The position numbers and the translations under genes were made by a program. Shown here one piece after another: positions 11,442 through 23,153 of a stretch of DNA of 64,000 nt. The notes under the pieces are model-generated. The model saw nothing but the letters and a program-made list of their open reading frames with translations, had not been told where the DNA came from and did no database searches. Every line of letters starts with the position of its first letter. Within the stretch, counting starts at the first letter, position 1. Source of the DNA: Prinia subflava (lineage: Eukaryota; Chordata; Aves; Passeriformes; Cisticolidae); contig NW_026960609.1 in NCBI RefSeq assembly GCF_021018805.1, forward strand, positions 3,596,001 to 3,660,000, given 5' to 3'.

Positions 11442-11776
11442 GCTATCCCAAACTGGGCCTCAGATTTGGGCCTGCTAGGCCTCAGATTTGGGCCCGTGTA
11501 GTAGATAAGCTTGTGGCGCAGTTAGAAATTTGGTTAAGGCGTGTGTACAGACTGGATAGGACAATTAGAGTGGAATCACGGTAGCTGCCTTAAACTGAGA
11601 TAGTTTACATATTTGTTCACGCTGAATGCCAATAAAAATGCACCTGCAACTGTAAATTATTTTGCACTGTATAAAACCAGCCATTTGGAGAATAAACAGG
11701 AGAACGTATGTTTTAACCATATTCGTTGTATCGTGCATTGCTCTGTTCCAGCTCCCATACAGAGACCCTGAGTTCA
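11387..11776 (+). repeat. 3' LTR of provirus A
   Basis: This 390-bp LTR matches the 5' LTR except for two substitutions close to the right end. It is followed by the GGCTCC duplication and then by A-rich host sequence. Confidence 0.95.
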
Positions 11777-11782
11777 GGCTCC

Positions 11783-12830
11783 CAACTACCACTAAGCAAA
11801 AAAACCACAAAAAACAACAAAACAAAACAAAACAAAAAAACCCAAACAAAACAAGCACAGGTAAGCTAGGTATATACAATTAAACTCTGTATTGATAGAT
11901 AGTAATAATTAATGACAGCACTATTATTTTTATCTATAAGAATGGGAAAAGTAGCATTTGTGGTTGATCAGCTCACTTGTGACAATGTTCAGTTTGACAC
12001 TGATACTGGACTGCTGTAGCTTATAGAAGCCTGGCATCTCAGAGGGTAAATTCCACTACTGTGCTGCAAATGTTATTTTGCTTCAAACAAGTAATCCCCC
12101 TGAAACTTTCTGGGAAAGATCAACATTTTTGATGCTGTTTAGCAAAATGGAAATCTTTGAAGTGGCCACCTAGCAGCTGTCGAACAACAATTAGTAATAA
12201 CAGAATAAAATTCACTTTTATTTGACTGAAAGTAATTTGGCCACAGCATTCATAAAACAGATCCTGACCAGGTATCATAAATGTGATAAGCATTGCTCTT
12301 ATCTTTCTAGTGATTAGTGGAATTTTTTTCCTCATCCTTTTGTTTAAGACTCTTATTACCTGTTTGATTACTACACCAACTAACAATGCAACTGTAACAC
12401 ATACATCCATGTCTATACACATGAATGCATCGTTTGTGTGAATATAATCGTTCTGTCAATATAATTTTTCAGTCTTTCTCACGTTTTCATGTCAAGAAAG
12501 TATTACAGTAGTGTCTAAACTAATTATTTTCTAAAAGGAGTCCTAATTACAGATTTGCTCCATACAGATCAGTTTTCATGAGAAAAAGTACCTTAGTTTT
12601 AAAATTCCTATTTAATCTACACGTGGTCTTCAAAAAGCATGCTAGGCATTTCCATCCCAAAGTCCCATACAAAAACGTGTTAAAGTAATGCTTTGTCATC
12701 TGCTGACACCATTTAAAATATTTGTTAGTAAAATTAAAAATCCCAAATTGCCACATATCACACTTTGAACACTACAGAGCAGACCATTCTTCCTATGTCA
12801 AACCCAGGATGTCACTCTTATGACCTTTTG
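11783..12830. other. Host DNA with an A-rich simple repeat
   Basis: An A-rich low-complexity tract (roughly AAAAC units) spans 11798-11858. The remainder is AT-rich unique-looking sequence with no recognised gene. Confidence 0.5.
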
Positions 12831-12834
12831 ACTG

Positions 12835-13514
12835 TGTGAAAAATGTGAAATGATTAATTCATGTTCTTATGGTTAATTGAAAAACTATAAAACTGTATAA
12901 ATGTGTGTTGTATAAAGTATATGTTTCAGGAGACCTTGTAGCAGTTGGTGAAACTAAAAATGTTGAAAAAGCAGGCACCACCCTAGAAACTCCCATTCAG
13001 AAAGAGACAAAAGGTTTACTGGAAAACTGACAGCTTCCTCGAGTACCGGCAGGAGACCCATCAAGATAAGGTGGCCAAGTGATCCACACCTCTGCTGACA
13101 CCCTCACAGATCATCAGGCACCATCATCCGTATCTCGACCATTCATCAGCCATAAAGATCTATAGAAACTGGACATTAACATATGAACTGAGAAAGGAAC
13201 TCTCTCCAGCCTGGTCAGAGACACCCTTGAATTTGAATAGCTAGCTGAGAAACAAATAGAAATACAGGGAAATATTGCCGAAGGCAGAATAAAGTGTATA
13301 AAAACTAAGCCCCGAACCAGGCAAATTTGTGAACCGTAGGGGATATAGCAGACTGCCAAGTTCTGTATCTCATGGTTCACCCTTGGCATTTTCCCGGGAA
13401 AAAGACTGTCAAGTATCTCCGCTGTTGGTGGGTTTATCGAAATTCTGTAATTCAATCTTTATTAATAAACCAAATTATTATTTTAATTGGAATATTGTAT
13501 TAGCATTTATGACA
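12835..13514 (+). mobile_element. Solo LTR of the E/F non-autonomous family
   Basis: This 680-bp LTR is clearly homologous over its whole length to the LTRs of provirus E (55141-55822 and 61203-61884), with the same TATA (GTGTATAAAAACTAAG) and polyadenylation region (TTAATAAACC). It starts TGTGAA and ends GACA. ACTG lies on both sides (12831-12834 and 13515-13518), a plausible 4-bp target duplication. No internal sequence is present, so it arose by LTR-LTR recombination. Confidence 0.9.
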
Positions 13515-13518
13515 ACTG

Positions 13519-15098
13519 CAAGATGGAAGATTATCAGTGTTGAACACGGGACGGGCACCACAAACCTCAGTTTTGTGACCTTAAAGGACTTAGATGAATT
13601 CAGAGCAGCAAGTGTCTGAATCTGAAAGACTGCCACTGCAAGTATGGGGAATCCAACTGAGATGCTTTTAGGATATCAGCAGAATCAATGCATCAAGGAA
13701 ATCAATGCACTAGGAAAAACTTGTGCAGACTAAAGCAAGTGTTTAAAATCAGTGCCCAGCAGGTGTTTGTTAGGGTGTGGGTGGCAGGAGGAGACTTTTA
13801 GACTCAAAGCCAATAATGTATTTCTATAAATTAGGTGGTTCTTTGCACATCCATACTGAGTATATGGATATCAATGGAACAGTGGCCAAAAAGAAAGCAT
13901 AAATTACTTTAAGACACACCTTGATCACTTTTTCAAGAGAAATGAGGTAGTGGGGAAACATAATATGGTAGCTCAGGACACCATTGTCATAAACTTGATG
14001 AGGTTTCATCTCCTGTCTTGTATTCCAGAGTTTCACACCTTACCATTAAAAACACTGTCCCATTCAGCAGAGAAAAGAGGTGACAGCACAGTGAAGGGAA
14101 GAGAGAGGCCTTCCTGCTCAGAGTTCAAGGTGTGAGCTGCAACTAAGGGTTCTTTTTTATTGTGCCTTTTCAAAGAGGAGCTGGACACTCCTGCTATTGT
14201 TAAAACACAAAGCAAAAAAAATCAGTGAAGCAAGCAATTATGTGCTGTAATTACAAGGTTTGTAGGCAGGCTGTCAGCATTCATGGATCTTCCACTCAAT
14301 CCCAAGGAATACACCAGTGTTACACACTTCTATATAAAGAGTGCATAAGCAAGCAAAAGTATTGCAAATTATTGTCCTGATAGAAGCATTATATTTCTAA
14401 AAACAAAATTTTTCAAGTCATCATAAGTGTGGGAATAAAATTTCCCATCTTAGAGGATGACATCATTGTTTCCATAGTTGTTAATGTTGTCACTGATGTA
14501 ACAGTATCTTTTATTTCCTCCTGCTAATGTTGCTATTTCCCTATATATTTTGTGTTCTGTAAAAGCTCTTCGCCCGTTAGAATGCTTTTCTAAGCAGAAG
14601 AGCAAATCAAAAAAGTCTAAATTAACAGCATTTCATTGCTGCTGTTGTTGTTTTTCTTGATAAAAAGCAATCCAGTACTTAAACTACAGTAATATTCACA
14701 AATGGGAGGCTCTTCCTCCAGATGAAGCCCACTTACATCTGCTTTCTCCAGGGAAGCTGTCAGAAAAGAATTTTTAAGGCATTATTCTCTAACATTTTTT
14801 TCACTTTGTGGTGAAACACAGCATCCCCCTCCATGGAGCACAAACTCAAAAACAATTAAAAAAGATGCTTTTGGTCCACTTTGAAAAACTGAGGCATTCA
14901 AACCCAGGGACAGGCAGACAACAAAACTGTGACGTGCTTAGAAATCTCTGAAAAGACTCTTAGAAGGTACTGGAGATGTGAATTGAACCTCTTTTGCCCA
15001 ATTTTCTTCCCTCTTGCCCAGCTCTACCAGTGGGGATGCTCCCCCAGCAAGCCTGAGAGGAGCCGCACACCCCAGCCCCTCTGCAGGGACAGCCACTG
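13519..15098. other. Host DNA, nothing recognised
   Basis: Unique-looking AT-rich sequence. The short open frames lack family motifs. Confidence 0.5.
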
Positions 15099-15103
15099 CC
15101 TTG

Positions 15104-15430
15104 TATTGGCGATTGATGAGAGATGGGAAGACTGATTCGGTGATCAGAATTCAATTTTACTCAGGTTTCCCAAAAGCTTATATACTATTTCAAACAGGTT
15201 AATAATTTCTACTACAATAATCAGGTTAAAAATCACACAGAAAACTCATGCATTTTACAACAACTCTTTGCTTGCAGAAGTTGATTGAATCTTCTCTCTT
15301 TCCGTAAGCAGGTGTAATCCCATCTCCTGTAATTTTCCCAGTTCTGTTTGTTCCTGCCATGGCATCTTGGTTATCAAACTAGCTATGCTAATCAAGTCTG
15401 TTTGACTCTCTGTCTTGGTGTATTCCCAGA
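15104..15430 (-). mobile_element. Solo LTR of the B/D family
   Basis: This 327-bp element is a near match to the LTRs of proviruses B and D, lying on the minus strand. It is flanked by CCTTG on both sides (15099-15103 and 15431-15435), flush with termini that read TCTGGG and CCAATA on its own sense strand. This boundary agrees with the two full proviruses and supports non-canonical LTR ends for the family. Confidence 0.9.
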
Positions 15431-15435
15431 CCTTG

Positions 15436-18400
15436 CACAGACCCCTTGCCCCTGTGGCCCAGCTGAGGGGACCATCTAATATTCCAGGCATGTATTCCTC
15501 TGAGTTTTGTCTCTCTTTTTTTTCCCCAGAGATCTGCCAAAGTTTCCCCTCCCCTCTGACATACACACACCTCATTTGGAAAGGGCAAAATGGGAGCAAG
15601 GGAGAAAATCCCTTAACTTGTCCAAAGCACACAAGGATGATTTGTGTTCTCACTTATGGGGTATGACTGTCACTGTTGATCTGCTTTCAGGCCTAGATTA
15701 CATCTGATAAGGGCTGACCTTATTTGAGTATTCACACATTATGCACTCATGGAGAGCATGTGGACACAAAAGTCCCTCAGATGTTCTGGGCATCAATCAT
15801 GCTCCCAGCGTGGAGGCTGCCAAACTTTTCTTCTCTTAACTCAGGAGAAGAGAGGGTAGTCCAAGACAGACTTAATAAAGTTTATAGCTGTGCTACAGTA
15901 TATTTGGGGCACATTGTCTTCTAAAAGTGTTCTTTTCAACAAATTCTCTGCAGTTACCATGGGCAACAATTCGTCTTTAACAAATTGGGGCAGACTGTGT
16001 GCAGACTGTCAAGAGGAGAGGAAGTAAACAAAAGGCTTGCCAGGCCCATTAAATAAAAGCCAAACAACTAAAACTCAGTCTCTTAGTTGCCCCATATTTA
16101 CAAAACCGAAGTGGGTTCTTAAAATCATTCCCAAAACCAGAGTATTTTCAAAACATACCTTAAATCAAATCGCTTCCTTAAGAACTCATCAATCTATTGT
16201 TCAATACACACAAATACTGATACTCATTACAACAAATTAACATGTGCTTTTATAAAAAATATACTATAACCATCGCTGATGGCTAAAACAGTTCATCTGT
16301 TGTAATGACTGACACCTCTGTAATGATTCAATTTCACAAGAATTACAACTGGTTTTATAAACTTTCTGCTTTTATCTGCATGTTCATTTGAAATTGTGAG
16401 AGTTGAGAGGAAATAAGAGCACACAGCAGGTGATGCATGTGCTTCTCTGAAATGTATTTACTAGTGGGGCCTTTCTTAATTTGTTAAATCTTAAATTCTC
16501 ATACAGTATCATCCTTACAGATAAAACTGACTCTACAGTCTGCAGACTTTAATGGAAACGGACAAACTGCCCAAATAAGCCATCAAACCGAGCTCTCAAA
16601 CACTTTTTATTCCCCATATATGTAGACTACATGAAATTACTACTCTCAAAACAAAGTATGATATGCTTTGCTAGATAATGCTTTTTAACTCCAAAACTTA
16701 TTTAGGCCATGTAAACTTACTTTCTTCTACAGCTGGCTAGTCCAGCAGAAACAGCATGCTAAGGCATTCTTCTCATATGACTCGAAGTAGGTAAAAAATG
16801 TAAATACTCATGAACCCAAGCCTTGGACAAGATGCCCTAAAGAGTTCAGTGTGTTTTCTCTTTTCAGTTTTAGATGCATTTAATGATGGAGGGTTTGTTG
16901 CTGCAGTTTAGGAGATCAGTTCACAATGTGATGCATCTTATCATAGGGAGGTTCTGCTGCTTTTTCAGAGATGGTTGGTTGAGGTTTTTTCCTTCCAATT
17001 TAGGGCCATTTATATCTTAGTTATATATCAAAAGTGACTGAGCCTTGAGAAAAAAGGAGCCACACACTGCCAAGAGAGGTGAAAATACCTTTGGATTACA
17101 CCACAGGAAAACTATATTAAGAAGGATGTGGTTTTCAGGCACATACTCAAGATGATCGCATGGAGAAATCCACTACCAGTTTCACTGGGATTATATTGAA
17201 GCCACTCACAGCAGGAGCATAGACACTACCTCACCTTTGGGAGGTACGTTTCCTAGTGAGGACCTGCTGTGGCTATGCATCATTTGTTGCACCAGATTCT
17301 TTTTAAAATACAAGCAGCAAACCATCCATCTCATCACATGTGGGAATTGGGAAACAGCTGAGGCTTAGGTCCAAGTGTACAGTCTATAAAGCTGTGTTTA
17401 GTCTTAACTGAAGCATTCCTCTGAAAGATTTTGGCTACACAGCATTCAGAGCACAAAATTTCAAAAAAATTTTCATCCTAGTAAGAAGGCCTACCCAGAC
17501 TAATATGGCTGAGTCCATGGCTTTTTTTTTTTTTCCCTTGGTTAAAAACCAGCCTTTAAAACTTTTAAAATATTTTGATGAAAAGATTTTTTTCTAGCAG
17601 TATAAGCATAGACACAAATGCATACACATAGATGTCCATCTGTTGGTTTCAAATGTCATTACCTATAGTATGGGTTATTCTATGATATGAATAAAAGCCC
17701 ATTTCTCTGACAAGCTGGATCAAAATCTACATGTGTGAGGGAAGATTGTACCTTTAGCTTTACTAAAGCTCCTTGCTAGGCTGACTATATTTGGGTAAGG
17801 AACCAACATCATAAAAGTAAAATTAATGGAGCCTGGACCGTGTTTGACCTAATAAAACAGAAACCAATATTCATAGGGTTTTGTCATATGCTGCCTGATC
17901 TTGCAATGAGAACCTGCACACGGTTCTTCAACTGGAAGTTGTCCTCACAAAGTGGGAGCCACACAGCCACCTCACAGCAATGTATCTACCACAGCTACCA
18001 CTGCCACAGCATCTGCACCCACTGAACTGCTGAGCCAGGGTTGGCTTCTGGCCAGATATCTCAGACTGTGGCAAAACAGAACTGTACCTGGCTACAGAAG
18101 CTAAAGACTTCCTCCAAAGGTCACATAATTTAGCTATCTCTGCGCTGACACATCAGATCAGAGCAATAGCTCCGTTTGTCCATATTCCTGTCTTCAATAA
18201 AGGTATTTGCTTTTTATTAATTTTTAAATGCATTGCATTTTAATTTCATTGGGATGTCTCCTGTCTTTTATTATATAAAAGGTTAAATGGAAGAATTCAA
18301 TTTGCTTCTTCTTTTTATATCTATTTTTTTATTTTCCATTTTCTCTCTCCTCTTATTGAAGTTCTCTCTAACCTTCCCCCAAATTTTAAGTTGCTTGTTC

Positions 18401-18881
18401 TTCAAGATGGTTCATCTCATATTTTATCACCCACCTATTCATACAGCACCTTTTTATCAGCTGAGGTGTCCTGATGCAAATGCAGTGTTCTTGGAGGGAT
18501 ATGACACTCACTGACAGTCACTTTTAGAAATCAGCTCTATATCTTGTTTGGAGTCAAATGTTTTATTCACTATTCTCACTGCAGAAAGATTAATTTGACT
18601 TGTTCAAGATGAAAAGAAGGATACCTTTTGGACTCAGATTTATTTCAGCATTCTGGAAATATACCAGGATTTTGTATTTGACAATGTGCACTTTCCAAAA
18701 ATACTTTATTTAACCTGCACGCTTGTATCAAGTTGAGTAAATCTTAAACAGTTTAGCTCAATTCTTTCTGATTTAAACTAATTTAAACAATTACTTTTAC
18801 TTTCCCTGAAGTCACTCTTTCCTCTAAAGGCTAACATACCCAAAACCACTTTCAGAAGTTACTGCCTTCCTGGACGCAGGA
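15436..18881. other. Host DNA, nothing recognised
   Basis: About 3.4 kb of AT-rich sequence without LTR termini, LINE homology or credible coding regions. The left part, to about 16250, has several short open frames with no recognisable motif. Confidence 0.5.
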
Positions 18882-18886
18882 GCAGC

Positions 18887-20277
18887 TGTCATGGGTTTCC
18901 ACTGGCTAGATGTTGATGTACCTATGACTATATGTTTTTCTTAGCAACTACTGTGGGATGTGATCAGGAACAGAGCAGAGCAGGCTCAAAACTTGACAAC
19001 AGAAGACAAAACTTTATTACATTACATAAGAACAGAAATAGGAAAAAAAAAAACAACCCAACACCTTAAACACACACACACAAAAAAAAAACCAAACCAG
19101 AAATGAAAACTTCCCAGAGCATTTCTTCTCCTCCTCCCAATTTCCACCCCTCACACGTTACCTTCCATGGCACTAAAACCTTGGATTTTAAATCAAACAA
19201 TCACCACTCAAAAAACTAATCTTCAATTCAGCAAGGGAGAGAGGAGCCTCTCTCGCACCACAGACTGCTCTTCAGAAAACAAGGGTCCACCCCTTATGTG
19301 TTTCTATGTCACCCGTGGCACCACCCAGAGAAAGTTGCCATGGTGACACTCTCTTTTCCATGTCCAGTGCTCTCACCACTGTCCATGGGCCAAAACAGCA
19401 TATAGGGCTCTTTTAAGGATGCTTGCATGCCGAGCTCTCCCCATCTTTCCCCTGGGGCTGAGGGTTCCAAGAGCAGGTTTCCCCTGAGGGCAGAGGGTGT
19501 CACCACACCCTCCCCCTCTCTTCTCTGCTCGCTCCACTGCAGCAAGTCAAGCCGGCCACATCCACCCCAAAATGCAGTTTATGTTCAAAAGACACTCAAT
19601 TTCAGTCTATGGCTAACATTATGCAAGAAAAGCCCAGCTCAAAAAGCTACTCTTCTTCATCCCTGCCCATCTGGGATTCTTTTCATCTTCTTTTATCATC
19701 TCAGTCCCAAGCTGTTTCTCTCTCTTTTCTGAAGCCAATAGCTATGAGAATCAATGTCTGGGAAAAGTTTCCTTCTGCCAAGAAAGGGTTAACAGTTTCT
19801 GGCTCCCGGCAGGGTGCAGGCTCAGGCACTCCCAGGCTCGGCAACTCCCACGCGGCTGGGCATCTTCTCCCGGAGGGGGGTGGGGGTGGGGGGGGGACAC
19901 ACAGAAGGCACCTTCACAGTTTTCCACCCCTCCATCCTGGATGGGGCCAGCTCAGCTCCAGTTCTGTCCATTCTCTTCCCCCCCCCCCGGGGCCCCAGCT
20001 TACTTCAGCTCAGCCGCGTGGTTCTCCTCAGCCCGGCCACGTGGCTCCCCTCCCCCACTCAGCCTAAAGCTGAGCGGGGGAGAAGAGATGTTTCCCTGAT
20101 GAAACCAGAACCCAAAAGAGAGGGTACCTCTGGGAGTCCCTGCTTTTAACCCCTTGTGTACTCGGAGGCGTGTCCAACACCTCAGTGGCCACTGAAAAGT
20201 GCCAACATTCAAACCTGACCATTGATTGGTTTGCCCACAACTGCCTGAAAAATTCACCTCCCCCTCAAACCGAGACA
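18887..20277 (-). mobile_element. 1.4-kb solo LTR, copy 1
   Basis: A 1391-bp solo LTR that starts TGTCATGG and ends GAGACA on the plus strand, with a perfect 5-bp duplication GCAGC (18882-18886 and 20278-20282). It is homologous to the elements at 37591-38969 and 41552-42993. Orientation is set by a polyadenylation signal on the minus strand within CTTTATTAC near 19013. It includes G- and C-homopolymer runs near 19870-19990. A 5-bp duplication fits ERVL or class I elements. Open frames inside it are chance. Confidence 0.85.
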
Positions 20278-20282
20278 GCAGC

Positions 20283-21164
20283 ATGCCTCCCAAATCTCCA
20301 TTTCTCCTTTCCCTCAATATGCCAAAGAATGATGCTGCAAGAGGACAGAAGAGGAAGCCAGACAGAGATGGGATGGTTTGGTAGGATGATTAGGTACAGA
20401 GGAGAGGAGTGCACAGACAGCTGTAATTACCTAAAAAAAAAAATCTTTTAATCATTTTAGGCTATTTTTTTGGCTTTTATAACTGAGAAAAACTATACTA
20501 ATGAGTGCATTAAAAAAATAACAATACTTTTATACCATGAAGTGTTCTCAGCAATTAAGTTACGCTAGAGTCTCTTGGTACAGTATCTTATCTTTCATAT
20601 TTCAGAAGTTTCTTTCAGCAAAGTTTGGATTTCAGCCTCCAAGCTATTCTCCCAAGCAATAAATGGAAAAAGACATAGATTTGTCTATGTCCACTCTCAG
20701 CCCAAAAGCATGTCTGATGGATTTGGAAAGTATCCTATACATACAAGATAGGCATCTGCCAAAATAAATCCTACCCTAATGCTTGTTGAAGGTAATGTTC
20801 CCCCCATACCTCTTTATTCCCTACCAATTTCCAGTTGAAACAACTTTTCTTTCTGAGCAAAACTCGTTCCCGTGTTTACAATTACATTGCTCCGTAAGTT
20901 TGACTGCAAAGCAGGTCACCCTGAGGAACCACAGTGGCACACTGGTTTTAGGCATCCAGCTCTCCAGGGAGGATAGCTCCATAATATACAGCCATGATTC
21001 AGAACTTTCCTATCATTACAGGTACACAAAGACCACAGAAGCCAACCAAACACATGGAAAGTAAATGCATTTTGTGACTTCAATGTCATCAAGAGTGCAG
21101 CAAGCAGGATTTGGCAGCAACACAAGTCTTAGCTGTATTTACAGATTTATCGCAAGCGCTTGAT
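20283..21164. other. Host DNA, nothing recognised
   Basis: AT-rich unique-looking sequence up to the 3' end of the CR1 element. Confidence 0.5.
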
Positions 21165-21743
21165 AATCACAGAATCACAGAATTAGTAGGTTGGAAGAGA
21201 CCTTCAAGATCATCAAATCCAACCCATGCCCTAACACCTCAACTAAACCATGGCACTGAGTGCCACATCCAGTCTTTTTTAAAACACATCCAGGGATGGC
21301 AACTCCACCACCTCCCCGGGCAGGCCATTCCAGTACTTTATTACTCTCTCTGTGCAAATCTTCTTCATAATATCCAACTTATATTTCCCTTGATGCAGGT
21401 TGAGACTGTGTCCTCTCGTTCTGTCAGTTGTTGCCTGGAGAAAGAGACCGACCCCCACCTGACTACAACCACGTTTCAGGAAGTTGTAGAGAGTGATAAG
21501 GTCACCTCTGAGTCTCCTTTTCTCCAGGCTGAACAACTCCAACTCCCTCAGTCGTTCCTCATAGGGCTTGTGTTCCAAGCCCCTCACCAGCCTTGTTGCC
21601 CTCCTCTGGATGCGCTCAAGTACCTCAATGTCCTTCTTAAACTGAGGGGCCCAGAAGTGGACACAGTACTCGAGGTGCGGCCTCACCTGTGCCGTGTACA
21701 ATGGAAGAATGACCTCCCTGCTCCTGCTGGCCACACTGTTCCT
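21165..21743 (-). mobile_element. CR1 LINE, 3' part (first segment)
   Basis: The left edge has the CR1 3' terminal octamer repeats (complement of ATTCTGTGATT). The minus strand codes for the C-terminal part of the CR1 ORF2 protein over 21279-21734, about 151 codons including a [16 protein letters not shown] stretch. CR1 is the dominant LINE of birds. The copy is 5'-truncated and is split here by a solo LTR. It continues at 22185 and again at 34003. Confidence 0.95.
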
Positions 21744-22184
21744 TGTTGAAGTTTAGATTTTGGGGGGTCCCCGGGGAGGGTTCCCCAGGAGCCCCCCGGG
21801 TCCTAGGGTCGTGGGTGTTCACATGCTGGCAGGCAAGGAGACTCTAGACGGCTGGTGAGGTGCTGATGAGATGAGAATTTATTTAGAGTTCGACCCCAAG
21901 AAGGCAGCATGGTCAGTGAGGGAGAGGGGGGAGGAGGGGGAGAGAGGGAAGGGGAGATGTAAGGGGAGAGGAGCGGAGCCTCCGGAGGCCTCCAGATCAA
22001 AGAGAGAGCGTGCCCTCTCCGTTTGCACCCTTAACAGAGAGATTCAAAGTGGGCGCGGATAGATTCTCCGGCCAAAAGGGTTACAAATAAACGATACTGC
22101 AGGGGAGGTTACAGACTTGGGATAAACCATACACTTTCCAGGGGTGAGCCCGAGCATACCATTTCAATAAAATGCAATTCCACA
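21744..22184 (-). mobile_element. Solo LTR inserted in the CR1
   Basis: This 441-bp element begins TGTTGAAG and ends TCCACA. It is flanked by the perfect 6-bp duplication GTTCCT (21738-21743 and 22185-22190), and removing it restores CR1 continuity. The minus strand has a polyadenylation signal in TAAATAAATTC near 21878, so the element probably reads leftwards. It contains a purine-rich GA tract near 21918-21975. The family is not otherwise seen in this window. Confidence 0.9.
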
Positions 22185-22223
22185 GTTCCTGATACAGGCC
22201 AGGAGGCCATTTGCCTTCTTGGC
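22185..22223 (-). mobile_element. CR1 LINE, middle segment
   Basis: A short CR1 piece left between two insertions. It joins the first segment across the solo LTR and the third segment (34003) across provirus B. Its last six bases, CTTGGC, are the left target duplication of provirus B. Confidence 0.85.
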
Positions 22224-22549
22224 TCTGGGAATACACAAGAAAGAGAGTCAAACAGACTTGATTAGCATAGCTAGTTTGATAACCAAGATGCCATGGCAGG
22301 AACAAACAGAACTGGGAAAATTACAGGAAATGAGATTACACCTGCTTACGGGAAGAGAGAAGATTCAATCAACTTCTGCAAGCAAAGAATTGTTGTAAAA
22401 TGCATGAGTTTTCTGTGTGATTTTTAACCTGATTATTGTAGTAGAAATTATTAACTTGTTTGCAATAGTATATAAGCTTTTGGGAAACCTGAGTAAAATT
22501 GAATTCTGATCACTGAATCAGTCTTCCCGTCTCTCATCAATCGCCAATA
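22224..22549 (+). repeat. 5' LTR of provirus B
   Basis: It runs from TCTGGGAATAC to CGCCAATA and has a TATA-like TATATAAG near 22467. Its ends are not the usual TG and CA; see the corresponding finding. It matches the LTRs of D and the solo LTR at 15104. Confidence 0.95.
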
Positions 22550-22551
22550 AT

Positions 22552-22570
22552 TGGTGCTCCGTGTGACCGG
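22552..22570 (+). promoter_or_regulatory. Primer binding site position of provirus B
   Basis: TGGTGCTCCGTGTGACCGG begins two bases after the LTR, and provirus D has almost the same sequence. It starts with the required TGG, but I cannot name the tRNA. Confidence 0.45.
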
Positions 22571-22668
22571 AGAAGAACCGGCTATCTGCTGGCAATTGGC
22601 GATGCCCCTGGAACTGATCGGGACAGTGAAGGAACCGCGTTTGGCCTACAATCATCTGTACGCCGAAC

Positions 22669-22678
22669 GTGACAGGTG
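22669..22678 (+). promoter_or_regulatory. Candidate splice donor of provirus B
   Basis: GACAG followed by GTGAGC lies in the leader just upstream of the gag ATG at 22698, the usual place for the subgenomic donor. Confidence 0.45.
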
Positions 22679-22697
22679 AGCCAAGGGAACTCAAGGT

Positions 22698-22760
22698 ATG
22701 GGAGAGGTCGTGTCCAACGGGAGAGACGTTAACAAAACCATGCTAGGCTTGCTGAGCATG
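22698..22760 (+). pseudogene. gag: gag (matrix start) of provirus B
   Basis: The frame begins Met-Gly, the myristoylation context for matrix, and the first 21 codons match provirus D's matrix. It is then cut by the solo LTR at 22761 and by provirus F at 23154. The matrix continues in frame from 29826. Confidence 0.85.
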
Positions 22761-23127
22761 TGTTGCCCGGAACGCAATAATCAACAACACGGAGGCAGAC
22801 TCTTCAGTGAAAGCTGCTCCCCACCGAGAAAAGTGGGCCAGCCTGTTTATTCTTTTCCTTTTATAATTTTGTGGGTCTGGGAGCACATTGGCTCCTGGGG
22901 TTACTACCCCTTCACCCCACTGGCTAGACCAGCTGTCAACCAACATTATTTTATGTTGGAAATATGTAAGCAAAGGACAGTGAACAAAAACAAGAAGGGT
23001 TGTTTATGTTCCAAAGCGTGAGAAAGTGAAAGACTGACCCTTAATATCGCAACAGTAGCTAAAGAACTGACTCCATCTTACAAGCAAGTAAAAAGCTTTA
23101 AAAAATCTCAGAAAAACCAAAGCAACA
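22761..23127 (-). mobile_element. Solo LTR nested in gag of provirus B
   Basis: A 367-bp element with perfect short inverted ends, TGTTGC and GCAACA, and the duplication AGCATG (22755-22760 and 23128-23133). On the minus strand a TATA-like TATAAAAG is followed closely by GAATAAAC, a promoter plus polyadenylation signal, which gives its orientation. Removing it and provirus F restores the gag frame seen in provirus D. Confidence 0.9.
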
Positions 23128-23153
23128 AGCATGCATGGATCCCCCATCCTTAA

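Larger units (their letters stand above)
3653..11776 (+). mobile_element. Provirus A: class II (betaretrovirus-like) ERV, structurally complete, genes broken
   Basis: This is an 8.1-kb provirus with two 390-bp LTRs (3653-4042 and 11387-11776) flanked by the perfect 6-bp duplication GGCTCC (3647-3652 and 11777-11782). Six-base duplications fit class II retroviruses. Inside, in order, are a primer binding site, gag, dUTPase plus protease, RT, RNase H, integrase and env. By eye the LTRs differ at two positions only, both within 20 bp of the 3' end, which implies recent integration. The genes nevertheless carry many stops and frame changes. The pol, protease and dUTPase content is betaretrovirus-like, whereas the env TM has the CX6CC disulfide motif typical of gamma- and alpharetroviruses. 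Confidence 0.95.

Noticed and set aside
11798..11858. Possible LINE or pseudogene tail
   Set aside because: A-rich tract right of the provirus A duplication. The left flank before the insertion shows no LINE or gene sequence that it could terminate.
15255..15666. Frames of 80-130 codons on both strands around 15255-15666
   Set aside because: They straddle the solo LTR boundary and have no family motif; one runs through LTR antisense sequence.
19309..20317. Multiple open frames of 70-150 codons
   Set aside because: They lie inside a solo LTR and are proline- and serine-rich translation of GC-rich U3/R sequence. The other copies of the LTR do not preserve them.
21111..21749. Plus-strand frame of 212 codons
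   Set aside because: It is the antisense of CR1 ORF2. The minus strand carries the real, recognisable LINE protein remnant.
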